Source of the DNA: Rosettibacter primus
Lineage (GTDB): Bacteria; Bacteroidota; Ignavibacteria; Ignavibacteriales; Melioribacteraceae
Direction: 5' to 3'
Assembly: GCF_036860675.1 (NCBI RefSeq)
Contig: NZ_JAYKGK010000001.1
Location: 248,001 to 312,000, forward strand
Length of the DNA: 64,000 nucleotides
Shown here: positions 53,660-61,790 of the stretch, one piece after another
Numbering within the stretch: the first letter of the stretch is position 1
How the letters are laid out: the number at the start of each line of letters is the position of its first letter
Translations under genes and position numbers: made by a program
Notes under the pieces: generated by a model
Seen by the model: only the letters and a program-made list of their open reading frames with translations
The model's database searches: none
What the model was told of the DNA's origin: nothing

Positions 53660-55567
53660 TTAATGAATTTTTAACATCTGCCCATTATATCCAACCAAAT
53701 AAAGATGACCATCAGGATTTAAAGTCATATCATTCATATTAGTAAAACTGTGAGTGTCAATTAAACTCCAGCTTACTCCTCTATCTTTAGAAATCATTAA
53801 CGTTCCCTTACTTCCAATTAAATAAACATAATTCTTCGAAAGAAAATATACTTTTTGTAATCCACCAATATCAGCAATTCTTTTTAATTCCCATTCCTCT
53901 CCGTAATTTGTAGTTCTCAGCACAGTTGCATCTCCACCGGCAATAATTCCAAAGCCATTATTTTCGAGGTCAATTGATTTTAAGTAATTATCTGTAGAAA
54001 TATTATCAACTTTCTGCCAGGTTTCGCCTCCATTTGTTGTTTTGAGAAGCAGTCCATTCCAGCCGACTGCAAATCCTCTTCGAGAATCAAAAAAATCAAC
54101 ATCAAAAATTAATGAGTATGTATTTGTAATTACTTTATACCAATTAATACCGCCATTAATTGTTTTTAAAATTAATCCTTTATTTCCAGTTATAAAGCCT
54201 GTTTGTTCATCAATAAATTTAATTCTAAAAAAAGTATAACCTTTTTGAACTGGAATTAATTGAAGAGTATCTAACAAATTTTTACTGTAAAAAATTGATG
54301 ATGAATCTCCAACAATAATTATTTTTCCTGTAGGGAAACAGTATAAATCACTTAAATTAATTTTCTTATCAATTTGTTTTTGAAGCCAGGTATTTCCTCC
54401 ATCATTAGAAAATATTATTGTTCCTGAATCTCCAACTGCAATTGCATTTTTTTCATCAATAAAAAAGATTGAATTAAGATTGTGTTTCACATTACTTTCT
54501 ACTTTGTCTATCGAAGTAAATTTGAATTCATCTTCTTTTGATGAAAAGAGTGATTGTATATCATATTTCTTCAATGATTCTAATTTGTTGCTCTTAATTA
54601 ATTCGTTCACCTGCTTATAAACAAAATATGAAAGCACAATTAACAATATGAAAAAAAATGCAAAAGCAGATGCAGAAGCTAACTTATAAGTTTTACTTCT
54701 TTCCTCTGTCTTCTTAAAATAACTTGTATAAACTTTTGAAATTGCTTTATCAAGCTGCTGAACATCTTCATACATTTCTTCACATGTTGCATATCGATTC
54801 AAGGGATTTTTTTCCATAGCTTTCAATATAACCTTATCAACTTCTTCTGGAATCCCTGTCAATATAGAAGAAATTTTTTGTGGTGTTTTTCTCAAGTGAC
54901 TTTCCATTACTTCATATTCACTATCGTTTTCAAATGGTGGATGTCCAACAATCATTTCATAAGCAGTACAGCCAATTGAATAGATGTCGCTTCGATTTGT
55001 AACATCTCCTCCTTTAATTTGTTCTGGACTCATATAATATACTGTTCCAATCTTTGCCCCAGGTTTTGTAAAATCTTTATCATCGAACATTGATTTAGAA
55101 ATTCCAAAGTCCATTATTTTGGCTATGCCTTCTCTGTTCAATATAATATTGGAAGGTTTAATATCGCGATGCACAAATCCTTTTGAGTGGGCATAACCAA
55201 GACCAAGCAAAATTTGTTTTAATATATACATTACATCATAAAGATTAAATCTGCCCTGCCGCTGAAGAACTTTCTCAAGACTCTCTCCCTCTACATATTC
55301 CATTACAATACCGAGTAAATCTTCATATTCTATAAATCCATAAACTGTAACAATATTTGGATGAGATAATTTTGCCTGGTTTTTTGCTTCTCTTTTGAAT
55401 CTTTCTATAAATCTCGCGTGGTCATAAGTGTCTACATTTAACATTTTTATTGCAACATATCTATCGAGCTTAGTATCGTAAGCCTTATAAACTATACCCA
55501 TCCCCCCTTTACCAAGGATAGATACAATTCTATAATTATCAATAAGAATACCGATTAGATTTTCCAT
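53660..55567 (-). CDS. Hanks-type Ser/Thr protein kinase with extracytoplasmic Ycf48-like propeller
   Basis: This 635-residue protein has three parts. Residues about 8-270 are a kinase domain with GKGGMGIVYKAYD, VAIKML, HRDIKPSNIIL, DFGIS and GTVYYMSPEQ; every catalytic residue is present. A single helix follows (about 293-318: AFAFFFILLIVLSYFVY). Residues about 345-635 hold six or more Ycf48/BNR-like repeats, such as GTIIFSNDGGNTW, GLILKTINGGINW and GLLLKTTNGGETW. It should phosphorylate cytoplasmic targets in response to an envelope signal. The sensor replaces the PASTA repeats usual in cell-wall kinases. murA follows nine bases later. Confidence 0.88.
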   Translation of the reverse strand: MENLIGILIDNYRIVSILGKGGMGIVYKAYDTKLDRYVAIKMLNVDTYDHARFIERFKREAKNQAKLSHPNIVTVYGFIEYEDLLGIVMEYVEGESLEKVLQRQGRFNLYDVMYILKQILLGLGYAHSKGFVHRDIKPSNIILNREGIAKIMDFGISKSMFDDKDFTKPGAKIGTVYYMSPEQIKGGDVTNRSDIYSIGCTAYEMIVGHPPFENDSEYEVMESHLRKTPQKISSILTGIPEEVDKVILKAMEKNPLNRYATCEEMYEDVQQLDKAISKVYTSYFKKTEERSKTYKLASASAFAFFFILLIVLSYFVYKQVNELIKSNKLESLKKYDIQSLFSSKEDEFKFTSIDKVESNVKHNLNSIFFIDEKNAIAVGDSGTIIFSNDGGNTWLQKQIDKKINLSDLYCFPTGKIIIVGDSSSIFYSKNLLDTLQLIPVQKGYTFFRIKFIDEQTGFITGNKGLILKTINGGINWYKVITNTYSLIFDVDFFDSRRGFAVGWNGLLLKTTNGGETWQKVDNISTDNYLKSIDLENNGFGIIAGGDATVLRTTNYGEEWELKRIADIGGLQKVYFLSKNYVYLIGSKGTLMISKDRGVSWSLIDTHSFTNMNDMTLNPDGHLYLVGYNGQMLKIH

Positions 55568-55686
55568 TGAAAAGATTTATTCTTTGTTAAGAAATATAAA
55601 AATCTTTTTATAATATTGCTGAAATGAAAAACTCAATATATATGTAAGCCAAAAGTGTAGCGAAGTAAAATTATAATATAAATCTA

Positions 55687-56697
55687 CTAATTCATTTTTA
55701 AACTAATTACTGCTTCCCAAATTTTTTCTTCAATTAGAATTCCATTTTTAAAATTTTCATTTCTGGTTATTAATGTTCTTTCTCCAGGATATAAAATTTG
55801 TTCTCCTTCTAATCTTTTTGAGCTTTTATAAAAAGTAATAATTTTTTCTGCTATTAAATCAATTTCTTTCTGAGAAGTAAAAACATTAGGATTAATTGCA
55901 ATAAAAATTTGTGACATCCCATAATCATCATCAAACTTGCTTAAGTCTGCTGTTGAATTTCCTCCAGCTAAAACTGTTGCAAATAAATCTAATAGAAGTG
56001 ATAAACCAGAACCTTTCCAAAATCCAATTGGTAAAGGTCTTTGTGTTTTATAAATTGCTTCAGGGTCATCTGTTAAATTACCATTCTCATCATAACCGCC
56101 AATAACAGGTAATTTCTTTCCTTCATATATAAATGTGGCAAGTTTACCATAAGAATACTGCGATAAAGCCATATCAAGAACAATATTACCATTTGAACAT
56201 GGTAAAGCAAAAACGATTGGATTATTCCCTGTTTTAGGTTCTATTCCACCCCATGGAGGCATATTCGGAATTGTATTTGTCCAGCATATAAATAAAAATC
56301 CTTCATTTGCAGCTTTCCAGCCATAAGTAGCAGCACGCATCCAGTGATTTGTATTTTTTAACGCTATTAATCCTATTCCGTATTCTTTTGCTAATTCAAT
56401 TGCTCTCGCGGTCATTCTCCATGCATTTAATGGTCCAGCTCCATAATTCCCATCCCATCTTTCTATTGAATTAAATGAAATAATCTTTTCTAATTTTGAC
56501 TTAGGATTAATTTTCCCTTTTTGAACTAAATCAATAAACAAAGGAAATCTATTAATGCCGTGCGATAAAACTCCACTTAAAGTATTTTCCGTGAAAATTT
56601 CAGCACATAATTCTGCATCATCTTCTTCAAAATTATATTTCAATAAAATTTCCTTGAGTGTGGTTTTTAATTCTATATAACTAACATATATCTTCAT
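55687..56697 (-). CDS. Malate/L-lactate dehydrogenase (LDH2) family reductase, YiaK-like
   Basis: This 336-residue protein follows the E. coli YiaK (2,3-diketo-L-gulonate reductase) pattern closely: SHGINRFPLFI, LKNTNHWMRAATYGWKAA, FICWTNTIPNMPPWGG, GYDENGNLTDDP, and GFWKGSGLSLLLDLFAT. It should reduce a keto-sugar acid with NAD(P)H. It lies downstream of the pectin-degradation genes, 297 bases from the esterase, so a uronate-derived diketo acid is a plausible substrate. Assignment to a precise substrate is inference. Confidence 0.85.
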   Translation of the reverse strand: MKIYVSYIELKTTLKEILLKYNFEEDDAELCAEIFTENTLSGVLSHGINRFPLFIDLVQKGKINPKSKLEKIISFNSIERWDGNYGAGPLNAWRMTARAIELAKEYGIGLIALKNTNHWMRAATYGWKAANEGFLFICWTNTIPNMPPWGGIEPKTGNNPIVFALPCSNGNIVLDMALSQYSYGKLATFIYEGKKLPVIGGYDENGNLTDDPEAIYKTQRPLPIGFWKGSGLSLLLDLFATVLAGGNSTADLSKFDDDYGMSQIFIAINPNVFTSQKEIDLIAEKIITFYKSSKRLEGEQILYPGERTLITRNENFKNGILIEEKIWEAVISLKMN

Positions 56698-56994
56698 TTT
56701 ATATTTTTTTGTTTTAATTTGATGCTAACAAATTAGTAAAAGTAATCTATAAAAATCTGTTATCGAATCAGACAAGCCAGTTGAATGTTTGCGTTGTGCA
56801 TCCCATTTTTAATTGTAAACAGCTCCTAATTACAAAAAATATTTTCACAGTATTATTAATGAAAAAAATTCTGTTTTAAATTATCGTATGACAATTATCT
56901 TAAATATGACTATTCTATGTTTTTACTACAATCTAAAACCTGCAATTATTCAGCACAATAATTTTTATAATTTTCTGAAATAAAATTATTTACT
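56698..56994. other. Intergenic region between the YiaK-like and esterase genes
   Basis: I see no gene here. It is AT-rich except for a block at 56761-56804, where about 20 of 44 bases are G or C by hand count. No clear hairpin terminator or inverted repeat is evident. It probably holds the promoter of the YiaK-like gene on the minus strand. Confidence 0.5.
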
Positions 56995-58227
56995 TCAAAA
57001 ACTTAGAGTTATAGTTCTTTCATGAATTGATGCAATACTACTAATTATTTTTGCTTCGTTGATTATTTTCAAACCCTTTAAATCATCTTTTGTAAAATTC
57101 TTATCAGCAATCAATTGAATTGTATCGTTTTCTCCACCAAAATTAAATTGAAGTGTAAGCCCATTATCAGTTTTAAAAACTGGTTTGCCTATCACTGTAA
57201 CAGGTTCTTCAAATTGAAGTATTAATAAATTATTTTTTATAAAATAATTTTTTAATGCGATCGGCAAAGTAGATTCTGGATCCCAAAGATTATTAAATGT
57301 CCATTTAGGATTAATTTCTTCTGCTTGTGGAGAACCTTCGGCTTCATTCAAATTATTTTTGAACCAATCATAATTTACTGAATCACCTTTACAATTGTAG
57401 AAATAATATCTTGGTCCCCAAATAAATTGTCTATCTCTACTGGGGTCATCTTTATAAGTTACACGATAAATTGGTTTATCAGCCATATTTTTTGAGAAAG
57501 AACAATTGATCAAATAGAATTGTGATTCGTAATGATGTCTTCCTAATTCAAAATTTTTTACACCGTCAAAATGAGAATTTACGATTACAAATTTTTGACT
57601 TTTATCATAAGAGCCTGCATGCCAGATTGAAGCTGTTTCTTTTACTTCATAAAATTTTGAATCTCTTATAAAACACCATCCTCTTGGACAAACAAAATCG
57701 ACAGCACCTTCGAAATAACAATTTGCGTGATAATACATCCCAGTTTTATAATCCCACAGAGAAACTGTATCGCCACCTTTACTTATTACATTACAATTAT
57801 AAATTATCGTTCTCGTTCCAAATCCATACACTGCAAATGCATGTGGACCAATTTGCGGTTGTGAATTTTCGATTGTAAGATTTTCTAAGATAATATCATC
57901 ACCATAAATATTAATTACTCCAGGACCAATTACATCCATATTTTTATTCCAATCTTCTCTCAATTGGCTGAAAATAATTTTTGTTTTTTCTCTGTCTTCT
58001 CCTTTTAATGTAATATAATCCTGTTCAATACGGATTTTTTCATTATAAGTTCCATTCTTAATATAAATCACAACTCGGTGATAATTAAACATAGGAAGCG
58101 ATGCAATTGCCTCTGTTATTGTTTTAAAGTTTCCACTTCCATCAATTGCAACAATAATATCATATTGTATTTGCGAAAAACAAGTAAGATTAAATAAAAA
58201 AATAAAAAGGATGATATTCTTTTTCAT
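56995..58227 (-). CDS. Pectinesterase-like protein (CE8 fold) with altered active site
   Basis: This 410-residue secreted protein (signal ending LTCFSQ) has the pectin methylesterase beta-helix: GSGNFKTITEAIASLP, then EKIRIEQDYITLKGEDREKT. The two catalytic Asp residues (D153 in GGDTVS, D177 in GAVDFV) and the Arg (R230 in ELGR) are kept. The two Gln of QAVAL and QDTLY are His (H129, GPHAFAV) and Gly, and the W of LGRPW is H232. It may be an esterase of changed specificity. A C-terminal domain (about 330-410) is unidentified. It lies downstream of the PL10 gene. Confidence 0.82.
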   Translation of the reverse strand: MKKNIILFIFLFNLTCFSQIQYDIIVAIDGSGNFKTITEAIASLPMFNYHRVVIYIKNGTYNEKIRIEQDYITLKGEDREKTKIIFSQLREDWNKNMDVIGPGVINIYGDDIILENLTIENSQPQIGPHAFAVYGFGTRTIIYNCNVISKGGDTVSLWDYKTGMYYHANCYFEGAVDFVCPRGWCFIRDSKFYEVKETASIWHAGSYDKSQKFVIVNSHFDGVKNFELGRHHYESQFYLINCSFSKNMADKPIYRVTYKDDPSRDRQFIWGPRYYFYNCKGDSVNYDWFKNNLNEAEGSPQAEEINPKWTFNNLWDPESTLPIALKNYFIKNNLLILQFEEPVTVIGKPVFKTDNGLTLQFNFGGENDTIQLIADKNFTKDDLKGLKIINEAKIISSIASIHERTITLSF

Positions 58228-58252
58228 AACTCTATCTCACTAAGTTATTTTT

Positions 58253-58331
58253 TCTCTCGCAGATTTCGCAGATTTGCACTGATTTATGCTGATTAATTTT
58301 ATCTCTGTGAACATCTGCATGATTCTAAGTG
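58253..58331. repeat. Candidate dispersed intergenic repeat with internal short repeats
   Basis: This stretch contains tandem, near-identical short units: CGCAGATTT occurs intact, with close variants in GCACTGATTTATGCTGATTAA, followed by ATCTCTGTGAACATCTGCAT. It fills the gap between the esterase and pectate lyase genes. The wording resembles short interspersed sequences that I recall from genomes of this group, but I have no copy number. Confidence 0.35.
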
Positions 58332-58335
58332 AAAT

Positions 58336-59955
58336 TTAATTAACAGTTTTAAGATATCTCAATAAATATGATACATTCTCTATAAACAATCTTGTTGAAA
58401 TAAATTTTTCATCGGTATCGTTTGGGAATGGAGATGTATCAAATTTATCACCAGCATATGTTTTGCTGTACATTTCAGAATTTTCATCTCCTGTAATTTC
58501 TCCTTTAATATACGGATTAGAAATAAATACATTTTTAGTCAACCATCTATTTCTATCATCAAGTTGAGAAATTATTTCATTAACTTTTTCGATCTTGATA
58601 TCGCTATTAAAATTATTAAAGATTTTTTCACTTGGTAATCTCAGGTAATCATTAATAATTTTATAAACCTCATTATTATTGAACATTTTAATATCGAAAG
58701 GAAATTTCAAATCATTATTACTGATAAGATTTAGTTCTTTTGCTGCATTAAATTGTCTGTACAAATCTTTTATATTAATTATTCTTTTACAGGGATAGTG
58801 TATTGGTGTATTTTCATTATTATAATCATAAAAATATTTTCCAGATTTTACATTTGTTCCTTTACGGTGGATATACAATGGTTTATTAGAACCAATTTCA
58901 ACAAATTTAGGAATTATTACTAATGAATCTCTCCTTTCAAGAATAGTAGATTCAATCCAATTCAATGCGTCAGGAATTCTTTCAATAAATTTTTTATCAC
59001 CAGTCATTTCATAAAATTTAATCAGTATTTCAATATGTCTTGCTGTGTATTGTGGGTCAAGAGAAGCAGGTTCATAAGTTCTTGCTGAAGCAGGTTCTAA
59101 ATTAAAATTATATTGTTGAGCCCAGCCAGCTTGTGGATTTTTATATTGTGAAAGAAGATAAAAATTCATCCCTTTCTTAATTGGTTCAATCAAATTTTTG
59201 TAGTCTAATGTTTCATAACACAAAATCAAGAATTTTATGTTATTCCATATGACATTATCATTGAAAGTATAATAACAAGTATAATTTTTTTGACAATTTA
59301 CATTATTGAGTGGAAAACGCTGAGGCCAAGCTCCATTGGGATACTGACTTCTCAATATAAATTTAATTGCTTTATTCAGAGCTTTTTCAACTTGTCTATC
59401 TTTCTTCAATAAATAAAATCTCAATAAGAATTTTGAAGCTCCAGCAGTTACATCATCATCAAAAGTAGCATTGCCATAATAATGTTGAAATTCTTCTAAT
59501 CTCCATGCATTAGCCCCAATAGTTGAATACCATTTTCTCAATGATTTCTCTCCAGCAAAATCAATCATATAATTCCAGCCACCGCATTTCAATTGACCTT
59601 GAATTAATGCGAAGGCAGATTTCTTTGCTAAGTTGTAATAATATTCATCTTGAGTTATTTCATAAGCATCAAGAAAAAGATGTCCCATTTCAACAGTTCC
59701 AGGTCCTTGTACCCAAACCATAGATGGATAAGCTTCCATTTCACCCCATCGACGAGATAAATCCTTTTTGTAGACCCAAACATAGCCACCATTTACAGAA
59801 AGATTTTTATCAAAATATTCTGCAGCTTTTTTAATTACATCTCTAATTTGATTTTTTATATCATATTCTGTTTTTGCAAATAAATTTACAGTAATAATAG
59901 TATTAATAATAACAGCGAAAATAAATTTTAACAAAAAAGAGAAATATTTTTTCAT
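58336..59955 (-). CDS. Pectate lyase, family PL10-like
   Basis: This 539-residue secreted protein has a signal peptide (about 1-28, ending LFAK). The alpha-toroid lyase domain shows GGYVWVYKKDLSRRWGE, QYPNGAWPQRFPL, TFNDNVIWNN, GWAQQYNFNLEPASARTYEP and DPQYTARHIEIL. These match PL10 pectate lyases, which cut polygalacturonate by beta-elimination with calcium. The C-terminal region (about 380-539) is less recognisable. It follows the GH28 gene in the pectin locus. Confidence 0.9.
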   Translation of the reverse strand: MKKYFSFLLKFIFAVIINTIITVNLFAKTEYDIKNQIRDVIKKAAEYFDKNLSVNGGYVWVYKKDLSRRWGEMEAYPSMVWVQGPGTVEMGHLFLDAYEITQDEYYYNLAKKSAFALIQGQLKCGGWNYMIDFAGEKSLRKWYSTIGANAWRLEEFQHYYGNATFDDDVTAGASKFLLRFYLLKKDRQVEKALNKAIKFILRSQYPNGAWPQRFPLNNVNCQKNYTCYYTFNDNVIWNNIKFLILCYETLDYKNLIEPIKKGMNFYLLSQYKNPQAGWAQQYNFNLEPASARTYEPASLDPQYTARHIEILIKFYEMTGDKKFIERIPDALNWIESTILERRDSLVIIPKFVEIGSNKPLYIHRKGTNVKSGKYFYDYNNENTPIHYPCKRIINIKDLYRQFNAAKELNLISNNDLKFPFDIKMFNNNEVYKIINDYLRLPSEKIFNNFNSDIKIEKVNEIISQLDDRNRWLTKNVFISNPYIKGEITGDENSEMYSKTYAGDKFDTSPFPNDTDEKFISTRLFIENVSYLLRYLKTVN

Positions 59956-59999
59956 AAAAATATTTTATCTTAAGATTTTATCACGAAGAATTAATTAAA

Positions 60000-61697
60000 T
60001 TATTTCACAATTAAAACATCTTTTTTAACATCATCAGCAAATTTTGTTTTATTCATTATTTCACTTGCATTAATCCCTTTTAAATAAATCGCAGCTGTTT
60101 TATCTCCTTGCAATTGTAATAAGACATTATTCAAACTTGGTGAATCAAAATTTTCAATTGTTACATTTTTACTCTGGCTTATTTTAATAACAGGTTCGTT
60201 AGAAATAATTTTGGTGTCTTTAATAATAATTTCTTCAGCATCAAACATTGAAATTCCTTTTTTAGAAGTCATAAAGACATTATTCAAGACAATATTTTTA
60301 ATTGGCATTTCGGGTAAACCTTGAAGAACTACAGCATCTTCAGCTCCAATGCAATAAATATTCTTTAAGAATATATTTCTGAAAATTGGGGTACCTTCAT
60401 TAACTTCAAATGCAACAGCTTGTTTTGATTTTTCTTCTAGTGGGATATCTTCTGTAGGTGCTGCACCACCATAATACATGTTAAAACTTACAGCTTGAGT
60501 AGGAATATCTTTCATATAAATATTTTCGATAAAAATGTTTTCAACTACTCCACCTCTACCACGTGTGCTTTTGAATCTTAGTCCCACATCAGTTCCAATA
60601 AAATTGCAATTCATTACTTTAATATTTTTTACTCCACCTGACATTTCACTTCCTATTGTAAATCCGCCGTGACCATGATATACAATACAATCTGCAATAA
60701 TTATATTTTCAGTTGGAATTCCTCTTTTTCTTCCAAACTCATCTCTGCCGGATTTCATACAAATTGCATCATCACCTACATCAAATTTTGAATTGTATAT
60801 TATCACATTTTTGCATGATTCTACATCAATACCATCTCCATTTTGAGAATACCAGGGATTTCTAACTGTAACATTTCTAACAATAATGTTTTCACTCATT
60901 AAAGGATGTAAATTCCATGCAGGAGAATTTTGAAATGTAACTCCGTCGAGCAAAATATTTTTACATTTTACAAGATTAACCATTACAGGTCTTAAAAAAT
61001 CTCTTACTTTTTCATAATCTTCCTTTGTTAATTGTTTTTTTGATTTTAATAATTCAGATATAATTTTTTCACCATTCATAGCCTGTTCAGTTGGCCACCA
61101 GGTATTTCCGGATTTATCAACCACACCACCTGAAGCAACTAATTCTTTCCATTGGTTTGCAGTTAATTTATATTTTTTTACTGGCCGCCATGCTTCTCCT
61201 CCACCATCAATGATTCCATAGCCAGTAATTGCAATATTTTCTAAATTAAATCCGCTAATTGGCGAAGTGCATCTATACTGCTGGGTACCTTCATAAGTTG
61301 TTTCTACGAGTGGGTAGTCATCAAAATTTTTTGTGAATTGAATGTGTGCACCTTGCAATAAGTGTAAATTAACATTACTCTTTAATGAAATTGGACCTGT
61401 AAGCCATAAGCCTGCTGGAACTATAACTTTACCGCCGCCACTTTTTGAACAAGCATCAATAGCTTTTGCAAATGCTTCTGTGTTGATTGTCAATCCATCC
61501 CCTTTTGCCCCAAAATCTGTAATATAAAATTCTCTATCTGGGAAACTTGGAACATTTAATTCCGGCATTTGAAATTCCAGTCCTCTGTAATATTTCTTAA
61601 TCTCTTTTTTAATATCATACTGCTTTGACATTGCTGCCTGTGCAGAAAATAAACTTATGCAAAGAATGAACAATGTAATTAAAGTTGTTCTTTTCAT
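60000..61697 (-). CDS. Glycoside hydrolase family 28 polygalacturonase
   Basis: This 565-residue secreted protein has a signal peptide ending FSAQA. It has a right-handed beta-helix with FGAKGDGLTINTEAFAKAID and the GH28 catalytic motifs NGDGIDVES, DVGDDAICMKSG, HGHGGFTIGSE and LRFKSTRGRGG. It hydrolyses polygalacturonic acid, probably as an exo-acting enzyme. A GAAAGGG site precedes the ATG. A stem-loop lies between it and the upstream GH105 gene. Confidence 0.93.
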   Translation of the reverse strand: MKRTTLITLFILCISLFSAQAAMSKQYDIKKEIKKYYRGLEFQMPELNVPSFPDREFYITDFGAKGDGLTINTEAFAKAIDACSKSGGGKVIVPAGLWLTGPISLKSNVNLHLLQGAHIQFTKNFDDYPLVETTYEGTQQYRCTSPISGFNLENIAITGYGIIDGGGEAWRPVKKYKLTANQWKELVASGGVVDKSGNTWWPTEQAMNGEKIISELLKSKKQLTKEDYEKVRDFLRPVMVNLVKCKNILLDGVTFQNSPAWNLHPLMSENIIVRNVTVRNPWYSQNGDGIDVESCKNVIIYNSKFDVGDDAICMKSGRDEFGRKRGIPTENIIIADCIVYHGHGGFTIGSEMSGGVKNIKVMNCNFIGTDVGLRFKSTRGRGGVVENIFIENIYMKDIPTQAVSFNMYYGGAAPTEDIPLEEKSKQAVAFEVNEGTPIFRNIFLKNIYCIGAEDAVVLQGLPEMPIKNIVLNNVFMTSKKGISMFDAEEIIIKDTKIISNEPVIKISQSKNVTIENFDSPSLNNVLLQLQGDKTAAIYLKGINASEIMNKTKFADDVKKDVLIVK

Positions 61698-61723
61698 TTT
61701 TATTCCCTTTCAAATGTTATTAT

Positions 61724-61755
61724 AAAAAAGGGGAAGAGAATTTCTTTCCTTCCCC
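61724..61755 (-). terminator. Rho-independent terminator after the GH105 gene
   Basis: GGGGAAG (61755-61749 on the minus strand) pairs with CTTCCCC (61736-61730) around a 12-base loop, and six T residues follow (61729-61724). It sits 35 bases after the GH105 stop and before the GH28 gene, so it may limit read-through within the pectin locus. Confidence 0.8.
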
Positions 61756-61790
61756 TGTATTTTTTTATTAAGTTCATCTTTCAAAGTTAC

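Noticed and set aside
56761..56804. An integron attC-like site in the GC-richer block
   Set aside because: The core does not fit the R/Y pattern of attC and no paired arms were found.
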